DNA of 38,697 bases from a virus, in IMG/VR virus record IMGVR_UViG_3300010970_000096, positions 1-38,697 of that record. The stretch is one strand, 5' to 3'. The notes under the pieces were generated by a model, which was given only the letters and a program-made list of their open reading frames with translations, made no database searches and was not told the DNA's origin. Positions 31,712-37,579 of the stretch are shown here, in pieces (positions within the stretch are counted from its first letter, which is position 1; every line of letters starts with the position of its first letter). The position numbers were made by a program, and so were the translations under genes.

Positions 31712-32154
31712 CACGCAACCTTTTGCTTTTGTGGAAGTTCTTTGAATTGTACATCTTCAACTTCTTCTTGTGCAATCGTTTGTACGCGGGCTTGCGCCAT
31801 TTCTAACGCCTGGTTGATTGAGATGCGTTGGTCGATCTCGACGTTGATCTGTTGCTTGGCTACCCAATCGTGTTGGTTTTGCAAGATGGTTGTGGCCGCC
31901 TTGATGTCGCCCTCTAAAGCGGCGGCGTGTAGCACCTCGCTCATTTGCATCTCGGACTCGGTACGCGCCTTGAGTTCAGCGAACTCTACGATGGGGTCGA
32001 ACTGTGCAAGTTGGCGGTATTCGCTAGGGAGCATCCCCGCAGCGATGGCAAGACGATCACCTTTCAAGCCAAGACGCGCGGCTTTCATTATGGCTTCGAG
32101 CCGTGCTTCGGTGGCTTCGAGCTTTCGAGGTTCGTAGGGAAAGCTTTGGAACAT
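31711..32154 (-). CDS. terS: Terminase small subunit (putative)
   Basis: A 147-residue helical protein. KAARLGLKGDRLAIAAGMLP, then SEYRQL, looks like a helix-turn-helix DNA-binding region; VLHAAALEGDIKAATTILQN with HDW is a pattern widely seen in small terminases. It is the first gene of the late operon, directly ahead of terL with one gene between. It would recognise the packaging start site on phage DNA. Confidence 0.75.
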   Translation of the reverse strand: MFQSFPYEPRKLEATEARLEAIMKAARLGLKGDRLAIAAGMLPSEYRQLAQFDPIVEFAELKARTESEMQMSEVLHAAALEGDIKAATTILQNQHDWVAKQQINVEIDQRISINQALEMAQARVQTIAQEEVEDVQFKELPQKQKVA

Positions 32155-32326
32155 GACTCGGATGTTATCACTTTTTAATAAAAAATAAAAATTAAAAAAT
32201 AATAGATATAGGGCGCGGGGCTATGTTGCTATAAAAATAAAAATTGTTCGTGATACCTCCCGCAGCTACACCTTCAATCGCAAGGCCCTACCCCCCACCC
32301 TCTAGCCGGCAGCCGGATTCTATTAG

Positions 32327-32342
32327 GTTAGTAGCTACTAAC
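32327..32342. promoter_or_regulatory. Perfect 16-bp palindrome at the origin edge
   Basis: GTTAGTAGCTACTAAC reads the same on both strands. It lies next to the first DnaA-box-like repeat and upstream of the leftward late operon, so it may be an operator or an origin binding site. Confidence 0.5.
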
Positions 32343-32356
32343 TTTTAGCTGGCAAA

Positions 32357-32673
32357 TTGTGGACATTGTGGACATTATGGGTATAGGGTTTTAAGTTTGT
32401 CCAAACTGTCCACAAAATACAGGGAATTTTTGCGGGGGAGGAAAAGGCTGGCGAAAAGGCAGGGCGATTGTGGACAACATGGGCACTTTGGACAACCACT
32501 TTTCAAGAGCTGGCTTATAACATCTGTTGCGTAAATACAACAAATATACAACCTATTAAGATAAAGGGAATTAAAACTATCCACAATATCCACAAGCCTG
32601 ATTCTATATAGCTCCCCGCCCCGTTTTTGATTGTCCACAACACTATCCACAAACTACCCCCGCATTGTCCACA
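32357..32673. repeat. Cluster of DnaA-box-like / iteron nonamers (likely origin)
   Basis: Copies of TTGTCCACA or near variants. Right-hand orientation: 32397 (TTGTCCAAA), 32406 (CTGTCCACA), 32577 and 32643 (CTATCCACA), 32586 (ATATCCACA), 32631 and 32665 (TTGTCCACA). Opposite orientation: 32357-32365 and 32366-32374 (tandem TTGTGGACA), 32469-32477 (TGTGGACAA), 32487-32495 (TTTGGACAA). Most copies left of the AT-rich centre point one way and those to the right point the other. Confidence 0.7.
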
Positions 32674-32693
32674 AATATATTTTGTGAAAAGTG

Positions 32694-32722
32694 TTGCATT
32701 GTGTAAAAGAATCGTTTACAGT
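32694..32722 (+). promoter_or_regulatory. Sigma70-like promoter for the rightward small-gene operon
   Basis: -35 TTGCAT (32694-32699), 17-base spacer, -10 TACAGT (32717-32722). Same boxes and spacing as the leftward early promoter at 4085-4113, so the two early units are likely to be switched on together. A hairpin (32730-32749) follows at about the start of the transcript. Confidence 0.55.
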
Positions 32723-32777
32723 TCTAAGTAACGGCAGCGTACCGCCGTTTTAATCCACTAAATTAAGGTAAAACAAA

Positions 32778-32897
32778 ATGATCTACACAACAAAAACCCC
32801 CCAAATTAAAACCCCGCCGACAATTTGGGAATGTTTAGGCGCTTGCACTTTAGGCGCTACTCTCGGTGTAATGTTCGCTTATGGCTTACTAATGTAA
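32778..32897 (+). CDS. Very small membrane protein
   Basis: A 39-residue ORF with a hydrophobic end (LGACTLGATLGVMFAYGLLM) after a Thr/Pro-rich start. First gene after the origin promoter; preceded by the repeated leader and AAGGTAAAA. Function unknown. Confidence 0.55.
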   Translation: MIYTTKTPQIKTPPTIWECLGACTLGATLGVMFAYGLLM

Positions 32898-32935
32898 CGC
32901 CAACAATCCACTAAATTAAACGAAAAGGCCACAAA

Positions 32936-33076
32936 ATGACACAAAACCAATTCAATACTTTATGCGCGGCGTATCTAATTGACCCCGCTATCGCGTTAGA
33001 AAATGACAACGTAATCGCCGCTATCCGCACCGGCGACATCGCCGGTTTGACCGCTATCCTACAAAACGAATTCTAA
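32936..33076 (+). CDS. Very small hypothetical protein
   Basis: A 46-residue ORF (MTQNQFNTLCAAYLIDPAIA, then NDNVIAAIRTGDIAGLTAIL). Helical, acidic, preceded by the repeated leader. I do not recognise it. Its regular codon use and leader argue that it is real. Confidence 0.55.
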   Translation: MTQNQFNTLCAAYLIDPAIALENDNVIAAIRTGDIAGLTAILQNEF

Positions 33077-33105
33077 TCAACTCACTAAATTAAGGTAAAA
33101 ACATC

Positions 33106-33756
33106 ATGCAAAATCAATTCACTATTTCCATCAACGCGCTAAAAGGCCTCGATTTATTAGCCGCTAAGGGTGATATTCGCTATTATTTGAATGGCGTAAA
33201 TGTAGAGTTTAGCGAAACAACAACCCGCCTAGTAGCAACTAACGGGCATATTTTAGGAATCGAAAACCTCACTCAAAACTTAGTAAACATCGGCGCGGGT
33301 TCTCTTATTATTCCTAGCGACATCATCAAGGCCTTGAAACCCGTAAACAAGCGCGCCGATATTGTGCAAATTAAACAGATAGACGCCGCCCATTGGGAAA
33401 TTGACAACTACGGCACAAAAATAACTTTTTGCGCTATTGAGGGCAAATTCCCTGATTATGCCCGCGTAGTAAGTGGCGCGATGACTAACGGCGCGGCGGC
33501 ACAATACAACGCCGATTACTTAGCGACATTTTTAAAAGCGGCCAAACTATTGACCGGCGCAAAAACGCCGGATATTGAGATTATGCAAAACGGGCATAGC
33601 GCGGCCTTAATCAATATCACCGGCCTTGCTAGTTTTATTGGCGTAATCATGCCAACTAAAGGCAAAACAGGCGACGAGCAAGCCGGCGGCATAGCTAACC
33701 CTAGCCTATACGCGCCACTAACAGCAGCCGAACAACAGCAACCCGTAGCAGCCTAA
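33106..33756 (+). CDS. Shortened sliding clamp, DnaN (beta subunit) homologue
   Basis: A 216-residue protein clearly related to the beta clamp. DIRYYLNG (23-30) matches VRYYLNG of E. coli domain II; VATNGH (43-48) matches VATDGH; SLIIPSDIIKAL (66-77) matches SVIVPRKGVIEL; EGKFPDYARV (112-121) matches DGRFPDYRRV; VIMP (180-183) matches the last strand VVMP. Domain I and the first half of domain III are absent: the link between FPDYARV and YNADYLATFLKAA is about 12 residues instead of about 70. That leaves three of the usual six beta-alpha-beta modules. Residues 188-216 are a loose tail. Start ATG 33106 has the repeated leader. It may make a ring of another stoichiometry or imitate the clamp pocket. 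Confidence 0.82.
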   Translation: MQNQFTISINALKGLDLLAAKGDIRYYLNGVNVEFSETTTRLVATNGHILGIENLTQNLVNIGAGSLIIPSDIIKALKPVNKRADIVQIKQIDAAHWEIDNYGTKITFCAIEGKFPDYARVVSGAMTNGAAAQYNADYLATFLKAAKLLTGAKTPDIEIMQNGHSAALINITGLASFIGVIMPTKGKTGDEQAGGIANPSLYAPLTAAEQQQPVAA

Positions 33757-33773
33757 TTTGTAGTGGATCGCCA

Positions 33774-33795
33774 GCCGGCGGGCGTTATCGCCGGC
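33774..33795. other. Hairpin after the clamp gene
   Basis: GCCGGCG (33774-33780) pairs with CGCCGGC (33789-33795) around 8 bases. No T tract follows, so it is more likely an mRNA-protecting or weak attenuating stem than a terminator. Confidence 0.5.
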
Positions 33796-33829
33796 GCTTA
33801 ATAAACTAAATTAAACGAAAGTGAACAAA

Positions 33830-34108
33830 ATGATTGCAATTCACACTAAATATATTAGCCCAACCAATACACGCGGCTCACGCATTAAAGCCTATGTAGC
33901 AAGCTACGGCGGCAAAAAAGGGTTCGAGACTACTATTCCCTATGATTATTCACTCGACGGCGTGGCCTTGCATTTTAAGGCCGTCAAATCATTAGTAGAA
34001 AAACATTCCCTTAATTGGGACTTGTCAAATATGCGTTACGGCGACAGCGCCGACGCTAAAGGGTTCTCGTTTTGCTTTGATTGTTCCCGCGTTGAGGTGA
34101 ACGCATGA
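33830..34108 (+). CDS. Hypothetical protein, MIAIHTKYISPTNTRGSRIK type
   Basis: A 92-residue protein of a type that recurs in many proteobacterial phages and prophages, unknown function. ATG 33830 is chosen over GTG 33821 because its distance from the repeated leader matches the other three genes. Basic start with NTRGSRIKAY, then AVKSLVEKH and an end with two cysteines. Confidence 0.7.
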   Translation: MIAIHTKYISPTNTRGSRIKAYVASYGGKKGFETTIPYDYSLDGVALHFKAVKSLVEKHSLNWDLSNMRYGDSADAKGFSFCFDCSRVEVNA

Positions 34109-34218
34109 ATAAGCAGCCACAACCATCAAAACTTGAGATATTGGCCGCCGGCATTTTGGGCGCAATATTGTGCGGCGGCATGATCGCCTTATATTTTTAC
34201 CTACATGGGGGGTTTTAA
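34105..34218 (+). CDS. Very small membrane protein
   Basis: A 37-residue ORF with one membrane segment (ILAAGILGAILCGGMIALYF). ATGA overlap with the gene before and 1-base overlap (TAATG) with the one after. Unknown function. Confidence 0.55.
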   Translation: MNKQPQPSKLEILAAGILGAILCGGMIALYFYLHGGF

Positions 34219-34343
34219 TGTTTACAGTAACTTATAAAACCTATATTGGCGGCGTTGAATCATACGCTTATCGCCGTTTTACTAATCGCGCCAATGCGAC
34301 AACCTTTGCCCGCAAAACGGGCGGCACAATAGAAAAGGCATAA
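34218..34343 (+). CDS. Very small basic protein
   Basis: A 41-residue ORF, MFTVTYKTYIGGVESYAYRR then FTNRANATTFARKTGG. Beta-rich and basic. Coupled to the gene before by TAATG. Unknown function. Confidence 0.55.
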   Translation: MFTVTYKTYIGGVESYAYRRFTNRANATTFARKTGGTIEKA

Positions 34344-34345
34344 AA

Positions 34346-34546
34346 ATGAGAACTTACACAATAGACGATCTACAAGGCGGCAATTTTTGCGATTGGTCGC
34401 ATGACGAACCGGCAACCCGCGCCCAAATAATCGCCCATTTTAACTGTTTACGGGAAACTGAAGGGCTGGAATTCCCTAAACGCGCGCTATCTTTGCGCTT
34501 TATCTCTAATGTTTGGGAAGTTAGCATACAAAAGGCGGCAGCGTGA
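34346..34546 (+). CDS. Small hypothetical protein
   Basis: A 66-residue protein (MRTYTIDDLQGGNFCDWSHD, later FPKRALSLRFISNVWEVS). No family recognised. Its stop overlaps the next GTG start (GTGA). Confidence 0.62.
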   Translation: MRTYTIDDLQGGNFCDWSHDEPATRAQIIAHFNCLRETEGLEFPKRALSLRFISNVWEVSIQKAAA

Positions 34547-34719
34547 AAACTTATAAATTTACTTATGTTGCAAAAGAATATTTTGATGTAGAAATTGAGG
34601 CCGTTGATTCTGATGAGGCACGCGCTAAGTTTGAGAACCTATTAGCCGATGACAAATTAGACTGGCAAAACCCTGATTATCTTGATTCAGATAGCTACTA
34701 TGAGGAGATCACAGAATGA
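34543..34719 (+). CDS. Small DpnD/PcfM-like protein
   Basis: A 58-residue protein starting with GTG: VKTYKFTYVAKEYFDVEIEA then VDSDEARAKFENLL. This YxFxxxxxEYFDVEIEA-xS-xDEA pattern recalls short DpnD/PcfM-like and similar domains found on plasmids and phages, function unknown. ATGA overlap with the following gene. Confidence 0.6.
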   Translation: MKTYKFTYVAKEYFDVEIEAVDSDEARAKFENLLADDKLDWQNPDYLDSDSYYEEITE

Positions 34720-34982
34720 ATATCACTATCACGCTAGAACAATACGAAAAGCTACGCCGATTGTCCGATTTTGCCGATTGGTGGCTTGACGACAACGAAC
34801 CAAGCAGCGCATTTTATGAAGATCAATACGCCAGCGATAGGGAAGAAATAACGCAGGCGCAAGAGGTTATCCAAGACCTTGACGCGCTTATCTATTCACA
34901 AACAACGCAGGCCGCACGAGCAGCATTGACAGACGCATGGCTTAAACAGGCCAACCAAGACATGAGAGAGGGCAAAGCATGA
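34716..34982 (+). CDS. Small acidic helical protein
   Basis: An 88-residue protein (MNITITLEQYEKLRRLSDFA, ADWWLDDNEP, then helix to WLKQANQDMREGKA). Acidic and Gln-rich. Such size and charge would suit a host-takeover or DNA-mimic protein, but there is no direct evidence. ATGA overlaps on both sides. Confidence 0.6.
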   Translation: MNITITLEQYEKLRRLSDFADWWLDDNEPSSAFYEDQYASDREEITQAQEVIQDLDALIYSQTTQAARAALTDAWLKQANQDMREGKA

Positions 34983-35116
34983 CCCTATACCGCGTTTACG
35001 CCCAAAATAATGCCCTTATTAGCACGCACAGCAGCGCAGCCGACGCGCTTAAGCAAGCATTGATCTACCAACACTATAACGGCGTGCCGGCCTATGTAGA
35101 AAGCGAGGTAATGTAA
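34979..35116 (+). CDS. Very small hypothetical protein
   Basis: A 45-residue ORF (MTLYRVYAQNNALISTHSSA, then ALKQALIYQHYNGVPAYVES). Coupled by ATGA to the gene before and by TAATG to the next. Unknown function. Confidence 0.55.
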   Translation: MTLYRVYAQNNALISTHSSAADALKQALIYQHYNGVPAYVESEVM

Positions 35117-35178
35117 TGCTTACAGTTTTGATTGTGGCAGGCGTTACGGCCTTGCTTGTCCTTGTATTTGATCTATAA
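35116..35178 (+). CDS. 20-residue membrane peptide
   Basis: MLTVLIVAGVTALLVLVFDL, a single membrane segment. It starts within the previous stop (TAATG) and ends 20 bases before the terminator. Short, so it could be a chance ORF, but the coupling and the strongly hydrophobic content support it. Confidence 0.4.
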   Translation: MLTVLIVAGVTALLVLVFDL

Positions 35179-35198
35179 ATTAGCAGCACTAATTAAAA

Positions 35199-35217
35199 AG
35201 CCGGCTATATGCCGGCT
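35199..35217. terminator. Bidirectional intrinsic terminator
   Basis: AGCCGGC (35199-35205), loop TATAT, GCCGGCT (35211-35217), with T tracts on both sides (CTTTTATT to the right on plus; TTTTTAATT on minus). It closes both the rightward small-gene operon and the leftward replication operon. Confidence 0.9.
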
Positions 35218-35223
35218 CTTTTA

Positions 35224-37524
35224 TTACTTAACTAGCACCATCTTAGGCGGGGGGTTCTCCTCTACCATACGGCGCAAATCAGACTTTGCAAACTCCGCAA
35301 GATCAGGCGCACAGAATATATGTTTTTTAGTATCGTACTCCCTAGACTTTAGCCGCCCGCGATCTATCCAACCCGCTTCTTTTAAGGCGTGTAAGAGTGC
35401 AGCCTGTGGCACTTTAACGCCTGACGGCGCGCTACCTGCAAGGCGATCACAAAGCGCGTGGAAGGGTGAACCAATAACACCACGCGAAAACTCCCCTGTG
35501 CGGTTTCTGAGCATTTCTACTAGGTAACTTTCCGCCATACTCATGCCATGCTCTATTAAATTGGCCTTAAATTCAGTCATCATCGGCGGGGCTGATGGAT
35601 TAAACCGGCTAACATCGCGCGCCATGAACCAATTAGCGATAGCAGCGAACCCGCCGGCTCTATACCATTCCCAAATCTTACGGGCGCGATCTGAGTTCAT
35701 ACGCGGGGCAGTTGACCACACACAGAACCAACGGCGATCTTGCGACGCAAGCGAGATAGGCACAGGGTCGTTTGAAAATGCCAGAACGAAAAGGCGGTTA
35801 GCCATCTGATAGGGGTGTAAGCCCTTGCGATTGATTGGGAGCATTTCAGGCGGCGCAGCAATAATTGGCTTTAATTGATTAGCTAATTGTCTGCGCGTTG
35901 CAGCGTCAGGCTCTTTTAACTCGTTAATAATCAAAATTTCTGATTCAAGCTGATAGCCCCATTGACTGTTTACGGAATTGTTATCCATGATGCCGCGATT
36001 TTTGAGGTGATCACCACAGACAGCCCAAATAAAGGGCGCCCAAAATGTATCTTTTCCGCTACCCTCATCGCCAGCGTGCAGAATAGCGTGATTGACCTTG
36101 ATACGGGGGTTTTGCACTTTAAAGGCCATTACATCAAAAATATGATCTAGCTCGGCTTGCTCAGGCACAAGTTCTTGGCAATGATCAAGCCAAAGGGATA
36201 TATCCATACTGGGGGCATTTGAAATCTCAGGACGGGCATCACGCCAGCGATTGCCGTATAGATCACCATCGCGGGAAACAATCACATCATCGCCAGCAGC
36301 GTAAGTAACCCCAACCAACGCCTTTGCGCCCATCGCTTGACGATTCTCATCAAAGCAGATTGACGCTTCGATCTTGCGCCCTGTGTGTAAGGATTTGCAA
36401 GGCACATGGCGGAACAAGGCGTTGAATGTTTGACGGCTGATCTCGCGCCTGTCTTGCATATCAAAGTAGGACTCATCGTCTTGTATGTATGCGAAGCGTT
36501 CATACCAGCTAGACTTTTCAATCCGTCCCAATTCTTTGCGCTCGACCTCAGCGATAAGCTCGGCTGCGGTATCACGATAAACATCATTTGGGGTTAATTT
36601 GGACAATGCCATATTCATCTTCTCAGCAAGCAATTCATCACGCAAACCATGATCTACTTCAGGGCCACCATTGTCAGCAACCCAATCAAGGAACATCTGT
36701 GAGCTAAAGTCCACGCAATGACCATGCAGGCAGCAGAATGAACGATCAAGGGGTTTGTAGCGCCCTTCGATGTTGCCATCGGTATGCTCGGCATTGTTAG
36801 GACAGACGATCCCCATCCAACCCTCACCATTGGCAGCAGACAGGATCATGCCCTGCTCATTAAGCCAAGTCACTACTGAATCTTTGCCGGTGTCAGCAAG
36901 GCGAATGGCTACGTTAGTAGCCGTGTCAGCAGGGTCAGGCACGACACCCAACGCATCGCATATCTCAGGCAAAGTGTATTCACGCTCAGGATGGAACTCA
37001 ACTAGCTTAGACGCAAAGTTATTGCGCCCTGGCTTAAAATTGATTGATCCTGGCAAACGGAAATTCCGGACGGCATTAGTAGCGCCTGGGTCGGTGTAGC
37101 CTGCCTTAGCAATTGCTTTGATGGCTGCGGTGAAGTCGCCCTTACTTGGCTGATCGCTAAATGCGTAGCCCCATTGATAAGACCCTTCGGATGTTTCCAT
37201 GATCCAAGTAGGCGCAAGTGGTGGCTCTTTGGACTTGGTACCGATGTCATCTAACATCATTACAAGGACGTATTCGCAGTTGGCGGCAGACGCAGACACC
37301 TTGCCATCGGCAAAGCGATCAAGGATGAATGAGCCTGTATTGCCGTAGATCGCCCAATCTTTCTTGATCTTGGCAGTCGGCAGAAACGCAGGCCAAGTGC
37401 ATTTAATCGTGCCATCGGCATGGGTTTGCATCATGCCGTTGCCATCCAATTGTGGTTTTTGACGCACTACAAGAGCAGTTTCACCCTCTGGTGCTAAGTT
37501 CGTGATATATTCTAAGAAGTTCAT
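35224..37524 (-). CDS. Primase-helicase: RepB-type AEP primase with SF3-like ATPase
   Basis: A 766-residue replication protein. The N-terminal part looks like an archaeo-eukaryotic primase: MMLDDIG near residue 90 with an Asp pair, APTWIMETSEGSYQWGYAF, and NFRLPGSINFKPG. A zinc-binding block follows (CPNNAEH and CCLHGHC, about 240-272). The C-terminal half is a DUF5906/VapE-like helicase with Walker A HAGDEGSGKDT (about 488) and Walker B ILIINEL (about 531), then FSNDPVPI as sensor. It primes and opens the fork for the adjacent DNA polymerase. Last gene of the leftward replication operon. Confidence 0.83.
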   Translation of the reverse strand: MNFLEYITNLAPEGETALVVRQKPQLDGNGMMQTHADGTIKCTWPAFLPTAKIKKDWAIYGNTGSFILDRFADGKVSASAANCEYVLVMMLDDIGTKSKEPPLAPTWIMETSEGSYQWGYAFSDQPSKGDFTAAIKAIAKAGYTDPGATNAVRNFRLPGSINFKPGRNNFASKLVEFHPEREYTLPEICDALGVVPDPADTATNVAIRLADTGKDSVVTWLNEQGMILSAANGEGWMGIVCPNNAEHTDGNIEGRYKPLDRSFCCLHGHCVDFSSQMFLDWVADNGGPEVDHGLRDELLAEKMNMALSKLTPNDVYRDTAAELIAEVERKELGRIEKSSWYERFAYIQDDESYFDMQDRREISRQTFNALFRHVPCKSLHTGRKIEASICFDENRQAMGAKALVGVTYAAGDDVIVSRDGDLYGNRWRDARPEISNAPSMDISLWLDHCQELVPEQAELDHIFDVMAFKVQNPRIKVNHAILHAGDEGSGKDTFWAPFIWAVCGDHLKNRGIMDNNSVNSQWGYQLESEILIINELKEPDAATRRQLANQLKPIIAAPPEMLPINRKGLHPYQMANRLFVLAFSNDPVPISLASQDRRWFCVWSTAPRMNSDRARKIWEWYRAGGFAAIANWFMARDVSRFNPSAPPMMTEFKANLIEHGMSMAESYLVEMLRNRTGEFSRGVIGSPFHALCDRLAGSAPSGVKVPQAALLHALKEAGWIDRGRLKSREYDTKKHIFCAPDLAEFAKSDLRRMVEENPPPKMVLVK

Positions 37525-37548
37525 TTGTAATACCTTTCGTGAGGTTTG

Positions 37549-37576
37549 CCCCCTAGCTCATCACTAGGGGGTTTTT
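37549..37576. terminator. Hairpin between polymerase and primase-helicase genes, T tract on plus side
   Basis: CCCCCTAG (37549-37556), loop CTCATCA, CTAGGGGG (37564-37571), then TTTTTCTTTT on the plus strand. Genes here read leftward and that strand has no T tract after the stem. It would stop antisense transcription, or act as a processing or pausing stem after the polymerase stop codon (37580). Confidence 0.55.
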
Positions 37577-37579
37577 CTT

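Larger units (their letters stand above)
32155..32777. other. Divergent intergenic region, probable replication origin and promoters
   Basis: The only long gap without genes. From left: an A/T-only-like stretch (32171-32210), a 16-bp palindrome (32327-32342), about 11 DnaA-box-like nonamers (32357-32673), an AT-rich centre (32500-32578), a promoter (32694-32722) and a short hairpin AACGGC/GCCGTT (32730-32749). The late operon starts to the left and the small-gene operon to the right. I saw no convincing leftward promoter. Confidence 0.6.
32756..33814 (+). repeat. Repeated gene leader, CACTAAATTAA, four copies
   Basis: CACTAAATTAA occurs at 32756-32766, 32909-32919 and 33083-33093, and AACTAAATTAA at 33804-33814. 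Each is followed by GGTAAA or ACGAAA and then the ATG of a gene, the start codon lying 12 to 17 bases after the element. The regular placement suggests a translation or control element. Confidence 0.65.

Noticed and set aside
32375-32650. 91-codon ORF on the minus strand across the origin repeats
   Set aside because: Composition follows the repeats, no ribosome binding site, and the DNA looks like an origin rather than coding.
32357-32673. CRISPR array or tRNA remnants
   Set aside because: The repeats are 9 bases, unevenly spaced and in both orientations, so they are not CRISPR; no tRNA cloverleaf was seen anywhere in the window.
35132-35527. 131-codon plus-strand ORF
   Set aside because: It spans the bidirectional terminator and is antisense to the primase-helicase; it is a shadow frame.
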